Positions 56,033 through 64,000 of a stretch of DNA of 64,000 nucleotides are shown one piece after another. Origin of the DNA: Mycoemilia scoparia (lineage: Eukaryota > Kickxellomycota > Kickxellomycetes > Kickxellales > Kickxellaceae); NCBI GenBank assembly GCA_027575805.1, contig JANBPU010000056.1, positions 1 to 64,000 of the forward strand, in the 5' to 3' direction. The position numbers and the translations under genes were made by a program. A model generated the notes under the pieces. That model made no database searches, was not told the origin of the DNA, and saw only the letters and a list, made by a program, of their open reading frames with translations. Within the stretch, counting starts at the first letter, position 1. The number at the start of each line of letters is the position of its first letter.

Positions 56033-57382
56033 TGCAGGGAAGGGCTAAAATGCAGACTGTGATAAAAGAATAGAGGGGGGATATACAAAGAGTGATGCTG
56101 AAGATAGAAATACAGATAAATGGTACAAGGGAGTTATGTGGTGTAGGGTTGCTTGGCACCAGTTGGAGCTAACAGTGAAAATGGTGAAAGCAATGAGCTA
56201 TTGCTGAGACTAGGGGTCTCTCTCTGTCTACTTATATGTATGTGACCTGGAGAAACAAAAGCAATCGCGCAAGAAAGCAAATGCAGAATGCAGACCGCAA
56301 TAGCAGGAACTGGAAGTGTATATTTAAAATTAAAATGGATGACTAGAGGAGCTTGCAATAATGCGCTATACTAAAACCAATGGTTATAGTAGCGGGAATA
56401 ACAGGAAAGGGAAGGCTGCCGAATAGAGAAACGATAAATAGCTGGTGGTAGTTATAGTAGCAGAAGTGGACCACGAGGTCTAATACAAGCACTAAGCAGC
56501 CAGTGAGTGGCTAGTAAAAAGGGAATGGGAAGATGGTAAAGATTAGGCCCAGCACACACCAAAGACAGTGTGATATGAGAATTATTTGTAGAGAGAAGCG
56601 CTGAGGAAGAGTCAATATGTACTCCCACTCTGGTTTTGTGTACAGGAAGATAAAAACAAGGTTTGTGAGCTGGAAAACAGCACAAAAATAGGAAGGACTT
56701 TATACTAGCAGGAATATAATAGGCCGATCCTTGTGAGGATGGTGTTTTGGTATTAAGGCAAAGAGATGAGCCTAAAGGCGATTACACAGTACAACAGCAA
56801 AGTCGATGCTTGAAAGGCTTTAGCAAAACAAGCAGTATATGGACCGTTTGGGAGAGGAAAGCGAGCTGAAACCCGCGTAGTTTGGCTATAGATGATGCAA
56901 AAGACACAAGCCAAAGAAAGCCTGGAAATAGTAAGAATGGCGCAAATAACACACAGAAAGCGGCGGGTTGATAGGAATGCAAATCAAAAGGGCTACAAAG
57001 TTTAGTGGTGGCAGTAACAAGTGCGTACTGATGATGGCTGTTGCAGCAAAAGGAGCACTGAGTAATTGGAGCTCTAGTATAGGACAAAATGCTAGAATCA
57101 GAGGAAAGCACGGCTGAACTTTAAAAGCAGATAGCTCCTTGGGGGCCAGAGTAAAGACAGAGTCAATTTTATAACTGGATATTTACTATAAAGTATTAAT
57201 GGGAGACAAAGAGACAAAGGCAGTTTAAAAGGTGTAAGCCTGATCAAAAGATATAATGATGCGCAGATAGAGAGGGCCGAGACAGAAATAGAAGCACTAA
57301 GCTGGTTGAAGCAATATGCGTGTACACACATGCACATATACTATGGAGAAAGCCGAATATTTAAAAGTCGAACCACGGCAGG

Positions 57383-57400
57383 AGCAGCAGCAGCAGCAGC
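57383..57400. repeat. (AGC)6 trinucleotide tract
   Basis: Six AGC units within the gene-free interval, flanked by GG and CACGAC. It is not part of any supported ORF. Confidence 0.9.
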
Positions 57401-57929
57401 CACGACTGTCTGACTAGTTAGACCTGTTGCTCATATTGCATACTCACAATCAAAGAAAGGGATTTCAGATCTATTCTTTACCTATCGGCGTATTCTTGGT
57501 AGGCACATCACTTCATACTGCTCATCGTCTTTGGCTACCACAGTTAGATTTATAATTTCCAAAATCTTCTGGGCAGGGCAAATGGTTTGTCCTAGAGAGA
57601 TCATAGAGGGCCAGAATATGTTTCAATGAATAGCCCTGAAACCGGCACCAAGGCCATGCTTTTGCATTCTTGTTTGTGCTGCCACCAAACAGCAGGCCGC
57701 TTTCAGCCGGCCAAATGGCTGGGGCGCGATGGAAGAAGGGCCCAGGTCACCCAGCACAATTATCCTTCTTTCGCTCCGGCTGGGATCCAGTGGACATTGT
57801 TTCAATAATGCTGTGCATGTTTATATGACAGCTTCATGGCCATGTATTAGCACATCCATTCAACCACGCCTGTGTCGAGAGCACTTTGCCCAAATGAGTG
57901 CATCTGTGCTTGTTCTCCCCGGCCATACT

Positions 57930-58052
57930 GTATGAACCATTATTTTTGAAGAGCCAATGTTTACTAGTAGGCCAGTTTCACCATGCATACTGACCAGCCT
58001 GTATTATTATTGATAGTATCAATTCAGCCCTTCAAAAACAATCGCCCGTATG
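57930..58052. mobile_element. MITE-A copy A5
   Basis: 123 bp. The left GTATGAACCATTATTTTTGA corresponds to the reverse complement of the right end (ATACGGGCGATTGTTTTTGA). The core TTTACTAGTAGGCCAGTTTC is in the A1 orientation. Confidence 0.84.
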
Positions 58053-58876
58053 GCAACACCTCCTCAGAGTCTGATTGCTAGGCTTGTTTGGCTCATAATA
58101 CGACTATAGTTGTGCCGAATGTTTTTACATCTTTGGGCCAATGGTCTCAATCTGCCCTATGGTTGACCAAGACCTCATGGACGCTACTCTCTGGCTCTTG
58201 AAAAGCAAAGGCTGTAATGCATTAGTGCTATTAGGAATACAGCGAGACCTGCTATACCAGCCGTATTGGCAAGTTGGTAATCATTTGAGGAATGTATGTT
58301 GGGCTTTCTGAATCCCAAATTCCCAAACCTGCATCCATACTGGCAGCAGAGTGCCTAATGACAATGCATTCCGAATGGCCAACTTCAAAACCAGTTGGGT
58401 TGGCTTGGACTTTACTGCACATGAATAGTCTGATGTGTCACCCCATTTTGGTCATACCTGGCAACAGATTGCTTCAATCATTTTTATTATTGCTGCTATG
58501 GCTCAAGCCAAGAGGTAGTCCAGAGACAAAAAAGCTGTATAAAAACTGCCTCTGTATACGTATTACGTATAAATCCATAAAAACAAAATGGCGAGCATAC
58601 ACCTCCAAAATCTATAATTACCAGCAGCTAAAGGAATACATTGCTGCTTCATATCAAATTCTACCAATATAGCCCTGACAAGAACAATAGGGCCTCTCTG
58701 TGTGGACTACTTGGCATTATTTCGAAAAAGTGAACGCGACAGCCTTGTATCTGCCCTTAAATGTCTTTCTGCCATACTGTTGGGCGACCCATGTAACATC
58801 TGAGCTGCCACAGGTTTCCTAAAATAGAAATGCGCTATGGGGATTTAAGCTCAAGGGCCGCGTGGGCCTAAGCCTT

Positions 58877-60159
58877 TTAAAGCAAGCCGCATCTGATGAG
58901 CTGATCGTGAAGCTGCAAGGCGGCCAGCGTTTTGACATCACTCGAGCTGCACCACAGCTGCTTCATTGGCACTAGTTGCAGGGATATCTGCTCGCCCTCC
59001 TCAGCTACTCCAAGACCTGTTTTGCCCGAAAGCCTTTCAATCTGCTCTGCGTCCATTTCCTTGACACTAGCAAATAGCCTTACAAACTCGTCGCATCCAC
59101 CAGCCGATGGATACAGACCTCTGGCCTTCAATGTGGTGGCCGTAGGCTGTCCAGATTGATTGTGGCTTTCCATCAGGCCTGTGAGATCAACCATATCTGA
59201 TTGCTGTATAGTTATACCTGTTTCTTCCTGGATTTCTGCTGCTGCTTTTCCCTCGAACTTGCTGTTGTCATCGAGCATTCCTGCTGGTAGCTCGGCCATA
59301 CTAAGGCGCGCAATCGGGATGCGTGGCTGTACAGTCAGAACCGCATAACCATCGTCATCTTCATACGAGGGAATGTATCCCGATTTCTCGATCCCCTTAG
59401 GCCGAACTATTAGCAGCACAGCCACTGACCCTCCTCTCTGGCCATACATATACACACACATATATATAAATATGGTTGATTTCAGCCTATTTTTCTATTC
59501 ACTGGTGTCTGTGCCTGATAGTTGTGATTTTCAGCGGCACTCGTCATCACAGTGAGCGGCAGAAGCTCATCTGCGTATATAAAAGTGCTTGGCGATTGAT
59601 AATTTATCTGAATAATACTAACCATGAAAACCGAGCCTGGTATTGAAACCTGGCTTTTCTTCCATTTTCCATCAACATTCAAATTGACAAACCCAAGTTT
59701 ATTATTGCGAAATAATACTAATGATGTTATCGTTATCCCATTGATTTGTACAATATCAGCATCGTCATTGACATCAATATCAATATCAATATCATTCTTT
59801 GCTGTGGCTGATTTTATTTGGCTGTGGCGCCTTCTTTGTGACTCTAGCTCTCTATCAAGATCATTGCACCAATCTTTGAATGGATTGAGTCCTATTATCT
59901 GCTCTAAGCTGATATCTTTGGGTGGGGTGAACGAGGGGTCGAATTTTAGAGGCACGCGTGTATTGGACCTTTCTAAAAAGATGCTGTCAGCGTCCTTGTT
60001 GTGGTTCTTCATTGGAAATTTGGTAGCAAAGTAGACGACACCCGGTTGTTTGGTTCCAAGCTTTTCCAAACCTGGATGAGATCTGGCTCCAAAAGATTTC
60101 AATATGTGGCTTGGTGGCAATAAGAGTGATGTCCGAATGGCTTTTGGCCCCAGGTTCAT
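58877..60159 (-). CDS. NUDIX hydrolase, NUDT14-like nucleotide-sugar diphosphatase
   Basis: Predicted to cleave ADP-ribose or UDP/ADP-sugars to the sugar phosphate and nucleoside monophosphate. Two exons, 60159-59623 and 59437-58877, give 365 aa. The phase-0 join reads SIPGSVFMRGGSVAVLLIV, the family-typical strand before the Nudix fold. EDDDGYAVLTVQPRIPIARL and AELPAGMLDDNSKFEGKAAA follow. The Nudix box lies at about 232-254 (G-x-LDD...AAAEIQEETGI). The usual Arg of REUXEE is Ala here, while the EE pair that binds metal is kept. The roughly 180-residue N-terminal region with an Asp/Ile-rich insert is longer than in bacterial relatives. Activity is likely but not certain because of the Arg substitution. 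Confidence 0.87.
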
Positions 60160-60384
60160 AAATTACAATGAAGATGTATATTTAGTTTATTACAATAGTG
60201 ATAGTATTATGATTGGAAGCAAGTGGTGTTGATGAGATGCTGTAATGGAGTAAACGTATTACATCAGTGTTCTTAACATGGATGTTGAGAAAATACAGTA
60301 TGGGATGGCAGTTTTGAAACCACAAATAAATATTACAAAATAGATTGGCTAAAACAAAAACCATATAATAAGGAGTTGCTCTGG

Positions 60385-61219
60385 TTAGGCACATTCCCAG
60401 CAGAATACCCTTGTTTCCGAATGCTCATAACTAGTTGATTATACAAAAAAGCAAATAGAAATATCAGTTTTGCACCACCAACATGTGCTAAATAGACAAG
60501 ATGTCAATGTGGGAGGATACTTACTTTAATACGGTGCATGTAGCACAGTACCAGTGATTGCAGTTGGTGCACTGAGTGCAACAGAAGTTGCAAACCAGTG
60601 AATTGCAGTGATAGCAGGATATACAACTTCCATTTGACTTTTTGCATTTGGTGCATTGCATACCACAGCTCAGACCACTTTTATGTCCGCCAAGAATGCG
60701 TGCTGCTGTTGGGCTTATAAAGGCTTCGTCTACTTCCTTGCCCTTGTATAGAGTCGATCCAAACTGTTGACCCGGTTTTTGCTGACATGACCCAGCCATG
60801 AGTGGTAATGGTGAATTAGCAGAGATACTAGCAAAAAGTGTGACTTGTTTTAGTTTTGGATCCGTCAATGGCATATCGGATGCTTGACAAAGTTGGCTTT
60901 CCTGGTTTGTGTCGTCTATTGTGTTTCCATTATATGGATTCAATGTATTTTGCACTAAAGGGCTATGGGTTGTTAATTTTTGAGCCTTTTCTTCATATGC
61001 AACATGTCTCTGGCCCAGCTTCATAAGCATTGTTGTTTTCCCTATATTAGTTAGTAAAATACAGATAGAATCGTCAACTACATTTAGTGGCAATTGCAAG
61101 CAAGCAGGTTGTCCCATAGCGTATTCTTATATCTTACTCCATGTCTCAAAGTTTGAACGATCTTGCTGGCATAGAGCCGCCTCAGGGTCGGCCTCACTAA
61201 GTCGTCGCTTTCCAGGCAT
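60385..61219 (-). CDS. Siva-like cysteine-rich zinc-binding protein
   Basis: Three exons, 61219-61138, 61041-60525 and 60430-60385, join in frame to 214 aa. The N-terminus is MPGKRRLSEADPEAALCQQD. Joined to exon 2 it gives ETWRKTTMLMKLGQRHVAYE, like the KTKxLLFxGAQ helix of Siva. The C-terminal 50 residues hold the Siva cysteine array: CGMQCTKCKKSNGSCISC, YHCNSLVCNFC, CTQCTNCNHWYC, ATC. The last exon supplies NYEHSETRVFCWECA, the counterpart of the YEKVLCTSCA ending. In animals Siva is a pro-apoptotic, E3-associated adaptor; the fungal role is unknown. Stopping at the 60523 TAA would lose the final cysteines, so the small third exon is preferred. Divergent from POL3. Confidence 0.78.
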
Positions 61220-61579
61220 ACTGGTTTTTTAAAAATGGATGTTCCTGTGGAAAGAAATAAGAAATAAATTTGCTAAAAAGCAAGGTCAGAACCACTTTTC
61301 CTTTTTAAATGCTTGCTTTTTGTCTGTGTTGATCGCCAAACAACCACGGTTTTTATGGTATCACCAAAAAGGCGCTTTTGATCAAAAGCTTGATCACAGG
61401 CCTCCATGCTTCAAATTCAAGATGACAATGCGAATACAAAAAACAAAATAACATGATTCTGGGTGTTTTGAATTATCGAAATTCATTGTTGTGCTTGTTT
61501 TAAGTCTTGTCTCTCCTCCTTTTTATGTACATATCCATCTCATATAAAAGTATCAAGCAAGAGTACCCCAATTAATTGG

Positions 61580-61611
<32 letters not shown>

Positions 61612-61681
61612 TCACTTGTATACTTCTCTGTGTTTTAAGACTCCATAGCCCGTAAAATATACACATACACACATTGACATA
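61220..61681. promoter_or_regulatory. Divergent promoter region, Siva-like / DNA polymerase delta
   Basis: 462 bp between start codons. An (AT)13 tract at 61587-61612 lies about 70 bp upstream of the polymerase ATG. No MluI-type cell-cycle box (ACGCGT) is seen. Confidence 0.5.
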
Positions 61682-64000
61682 ATGGTCGAAAAGAGAAAGG
61701 CCGCTGACAATGTATCTTCAACTGAAGCAGCTTCGAAGGGCAGCAAGCTGGAAAACAAGAGCAGCTCCTCTGGTGCTGCCAATGGCGCTTCGAAACGTAT
61801 AAAGGCACATGGCGTACAAAAGGGTGCAGTACAGTCTTTTTTTGCTCCTAGAAAGTCGAGTGCCAAATCTGATAGCAAGCCAAAAGATGAGAAGCCCAAG
61901 GTACAGATAAAGACAGAGAATCCCGAATCGTCTGAAATCAAACCAAAACCGCTTGATGATGATAAGGACAGCCAAAATGGCAAAATTTTCGAGAATACAG
62001 ATAAAAAGGATAAAGTACATGTTGCGACTGAGCAAAAAGCACAAAAGCAGTCTCCGCAGTCTTCTATGGATATTGAGGAGGATGGTGGTGAAGAAGAAAA
62101 GTCAGCTACTAAAGGCGAGGGCAGCAACGGTATCTACATCAAACCAGAGCCTGGCATAGAAAAAGCTACAACGGTTAAGGCCGAAAGCACCATAAAGAAT
62201 TTCCCCAAAGTGGAGATAAGAGCACCAGTCAAGCCATCTATCAAAGACGAAAAGGTTGCACCCCCCACGCCAAAAAAGATCATCAACCGGGCCAGTATGT
62301 TGAAGAGAGAAAAGTCCTCTTTTCAAGAAGAGCTTGAGGAGATGGAGGCAAGAGTTCCCGAGGCCAAGGCAGCAAAGGAATTGTGGTCCAGAAATCCCAT
62401 TCCCGACTTTGATCCCGAAAAAGATCCACTCATTTTCCAGCAAATGGAGATAGATGAGTACGTTGATATTAGTTCTAACTCTTTGGCTGTCAGGTTATAC
62501 GGAGTAACACAGAATGGCAATAGTGTTACTTGCTTTGTTCATGGGTTCTATCCCTACTTTTATGTTCCAGCACCTCCTCAGTTTGATGAGGACAGAATCC
62601 CAGAGCTGATAAAGGTGCTGAATGCCCAAATCGCATCTGAAAATAGAGCTAGAGGCGAAAGGAGTGCTGTTGTGAACATAACTATAGTGATGAAGGAAAG
62701 CATCTACGGTTACCATGGCGGAAAGAAGCTCCCATTCTTTAAAATTGAAATGAGAGGGCCTAGTCTCATTAGCATCGGGCGCTCAGTTTTTACTGAGAAG
62801 GGAGTAGACGTTCCTGGGGTTGGACACTATGTTTCCCAAGCATTTGAGAGCAATATAGAGTATACCTTGAGATTTATGATTGATCATAAAGTTGTTGGTG
62901 CAAATTGGGTTGAGTTGCCTGCTGGAAAGTATAGTAAACGACTTAATACAACATCCAGGGCTCAGATCGAAGTCCAAGTATACCACAAGGACCTGATCAG
63001 CCACGATCCTGCTACCCAGGAATGGTCGCATGTTGCCCCGCTCCGCATTTTGAGTTTCGATATAGAGTGTGCTGGTCGCAAGGGTATCTTCCCGGAACCA
63101 AAGGTCGATCCAGTCATTCAGATTGCAAACATGGTAACGATACACGGTTCCAACAAGCCTTTCATTCGAAACATCTTTACCCTCAATACTTGTGCTCCAA
63201 TCATAGGCTCCCAGATACTATCATACTCGACTGAGCAGGAATTGCTTCGTGGATGGAAGGAGTTCTTGCTAATGGTGGATCCAGACATTGTTATTGGTTA
63301 TAACACTACCAATTTTGATTTCCCATATCTAATCGAGCGAGCTGAGGCGCTGGGTGTTAATGATTTCCCATATCTTGGACGACTAAGTCATGTAAAGTCT
63401 GTCTTGAAGGAGAGTAGGTTTTCGAGTAAGGCCTATGGTACCAGAGAGGACAAGGTTCTCAACATGGAAGGGAGAGTTCAGTTTGACATCCTGCAAGCCA
63501 TGAGGCGAGATTACAAGCTTAGATCCTTCTCTCTCAATGCTGTTTCCGCACACTTCCTTGGTGAGCAGAAAGAGGATGTACCCCATTCTATCATTACTGA
63601 CCTACAAAATGGTACCGACGAAACCAGACGTCGTTTGGCAGTATATTGTCTGAAGGATGCATACCTGCCCCAGAGGTTGGCCGATAAACTGATGCTCCTG
63701 GTAAACTATATGGAGATGGCTCGTGTGACTGGTGTCCCATTCAACTATCTCTTATCACGCGGACAACAGATCAAGGTTGTGTCTCAACTTTACCGCAAGG
63801 CCATAGAGCAGGACCTGGTCATTCCTGTCATGGAACGAGGGGCAGCTGGAGGCAGCGACGAGCAGTATGAGGGAGCCACAGTTATAGAGCCTAAGCGTGG
63901 ATTCTACAACGTACCTATTGCCACTCTTGACTTTGCATCGCTGTATCCCTCCATCATGATGGCACACAATCTTTGCTACACCACCCTGTTAACCAAGCAG
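61682..64000 (+). CDS. POL3: DNA polymerase delta catalytic subunit (5' part; runs off window)
   Basis: Lagging-strand replicative B-family polymerase. An uninterrupted frame from ATG 61682 ([10 protein letters not shown]) reaches the window end, giving 773 codons without intron or stop. Residues 1 to about 235 form a Lys/Glu-rich disordered extension that includes [13 protein letters not shown] near 47-59, which resembles a degenerate PCNA-binding box. The conserved body starts at [14 protein letters not shown]. Exonuclease motifs are intact: Exo [16 protein letters not shown], Exo [14 protein letters not shown] and Exo [15 protein letters not shown]. Polymerase motif [18 protein letters not shown] lies near the end. 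The fingers, thumb and C-terminal metal-binding modules lie beyond the edge. Confidence 0.96.
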   Translation, partial: MVEKRKAADNVSSTEAASKGSKLENKSSSSGAANGASKRIKAHGVQKGAVQSFFAPRKSSAKSDSKPKDEKPKVQIKTENPESSEIKPKPLDDDKDSQNGKIFENTDKKDKVHVATEQKAQKQSPQSSMDIEEDGGEEEKSATKGEGSNGIYIKPEPGIEKATTVKAESTIKNFPKVEIRAPVKPSIKDEKVAPPTPKKIINRASMLKREKSSFQEELEEMEARVPEAKAAKELWSRNPIPDFDPEKDPLIFQQMEIDEYVDISSNSLAVRLYGVTQNGNSVTCFVHGFYPYFYVPAPPQFDEDRIPELIKVLNAQIASENRARGERSAVVNITIVMKESIYGYHGGKKLPFFKIEMRGPSLISIGRSVFTEKGVDVPGVGHYVSQAFESNIEYTLRFMIDHKVVGANWVELPAGKYSKRLNTTSRAQIEVQVYHKDLISHDPATQEWSHVAPLRILSFDIECAGRKGIFPEPKVDPVIQIANMVTIHGSNKPFIRNIFTLNTCAPIIGSQILSYSTEQELLRGWKEFLLMVDPDIVIGYNTTNFDFPYLIERAEALGVNDFPYLGRLSHVKSVLKESRFSSKAYGTREDKVLNMEGRVQFDILQAMRRDYKLRSFSLNAVSAHFLGEQKEDVPHSIITDLQNGTDETRRRLAVYCLKDAYLPQRLADKLMLLVNYMEMARVTGVPFNYLLSRGQQIKVVSQLYRKAIEQDLVIPVMERGAAGGSDEQYEGATVIEPKRGFYNVPIATLDFASLYPSIMMAHNLCYTTLLTKQ

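Larger units (their letters stand above)
56033..58876. other. Strand-asymmetric gene-free interval upstream of the YEATS-ET gene
   Basis: 2.8 kb. From about 56033 to 57420 the plus strand is strongly purine-rich (so CT-rich on the YEATS-ET coding strand), with many short minus-strand ORFs that are Leu/Ser/Pro/Cys-rich and look like a by-product of composition. It also contains an (AGC)6 tract (57383-57400) and a MITE-A copy (57930-58052). A long 5' leader or promoter of the YEATS-ET gene is the simplest reading. Confidence 0.5.

Noticed and set aside
56134..57337. A series of minus-strand ORFs of 74-109 codons, rich in Leu, Ser, Pro and Cys.
   Set aside because: They follow from the CT-rich strand composition, occur in shifting frames and lack domains; treated as composition artefacts.
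57481..57600. A 39-codon minus-strand ORF starting at an ATG near 57600 (MISLGQTICPAQKILEIINL...) and ending in a TAG followed by GTAAAG.
   Set aside because: It has a protein-like look and could be a uORF or a lost exon, but there is no homology, no clear splice partner and no supporting neighbour.
58292..58672. A 126-codon plus-strand ORF between the MITE-A copy and the NUDIX gene.
   Set aside because: No recognisable domain, a composition matching surrounding DNA, and no splice or promoter context that favours a gene.
60523..60530. TAA stop at 60523 as the end of the Siva-like protein.
   Set aside because: The stop overlaps a good GTAAGT donor. Splicing to 60430 adds YEHSETRVFCWECA, which supplies the expected last cysteines, so the stop is judged intronic.
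4702..61612. (AT)n/(TA)n runs at 4707-4724, 15519-15539 and 61587-61612 as origins or regulatory switches.
   Set aside because: All lie in promoter-side AT-rich DNA and look like ordinary microsatellites; nothing else supports a special role.
1..64000. CRISPR arrays, operons, prophage or viral genes, toxin genes.
   Set aside because: None seen. The intron-rich genes, tRNA structure and gene families are eukaryotic, and the repeats are dispersed inverted-repeat elements rather than spaced direct repeats.

Overview
This window is nuclear DNA of an intron-containing, fairly AT-rich fungus. Genes are compact, introns are mostly 70-160 nt with GT-AG ends, and the orthologues are fungal in form (YAF9, RTT107/Brc1, COQ6, TTI1, a CipC/DUF3759 protein). 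Three genes point away from ascomycete yeasts: an INTS7-like Integrator subunit, a Siva-type cysteine-rich protein, and a long YEATS-ET protein. I infer an early-diverging lineage (Zoopagomycota/Kickxellomycotina or Mucoromycota would fit). This is inference; no rDNA or other marker is present.

Layout. 0-5 kb: tRNA-Glu(CTC), COQ6 (+, 7 exons), a nested transposon-derived block, guanine deaminase (-). 5.5-13.5 kb: a GYP2/TBC1D9-type Rab-GAP (+) facing DNA ligase I (-). 14-21 kb: secreted GDSL esterase (-), TTI1 (+), CipC-like protein (-). 22-31 kb: a seven-helix receptor (-), carnitine acetyltransferase (-, 6 exons), a WBP11-like splicing factor (+, 6 exons). 31-33.4 kb: gene-free, repeat-rich. 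33.5-39.4 kb: F-box/LRR-like protein (+) and RTT107/Brc1 (-). 39.4-42.3 kb: gene-free. 42.3-51.3 kb: ABCC-type ABC transporter (+) and INTS7-like (-). 51.7-56 kb: two YEATS genes tail to tail, YAF9 (+) and a YEATS-ET protein (-). 56-58.9 kb: gene-free and strongly strand-asymmetric. 58.9-64 kb: NUDIX hydrolase (-), Siva-like (-), and the first 773 codons of DNA polymerase delta (+), which runs off the right edge.

There are no operons; neighbours are independent eukaryotic genes. Themes recur: genome maintenance (LIG1, RTT107, POL3, TTI1), chromatin and transcription (YAF9, YEATS-ET, INTS7) and mitochondrial or lipid metabolism (COQ6, carnitine acetyltransferase). LIG1 carries a PCNA-binding box split over its first intron, and POL3 has a degenerate PIP-like motif near its N-terminus.

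The least expected content is a set of three families of short, non-coding inverted-repeat elements (called MITE-A, -B and -C here). They have TA flanks and 6, 4 and 4 copies in 64 kb. One MITE-C copy lies inside COQ6 intron 4, one MITE-A copy lies directly downstream of the LIG1 stop, and one MITE-A is nested in a large MITE-B. Two introns use GC-AG boundaries. Exon models were made by hand from splice sites and reading-frame continuity, not from transcripts.
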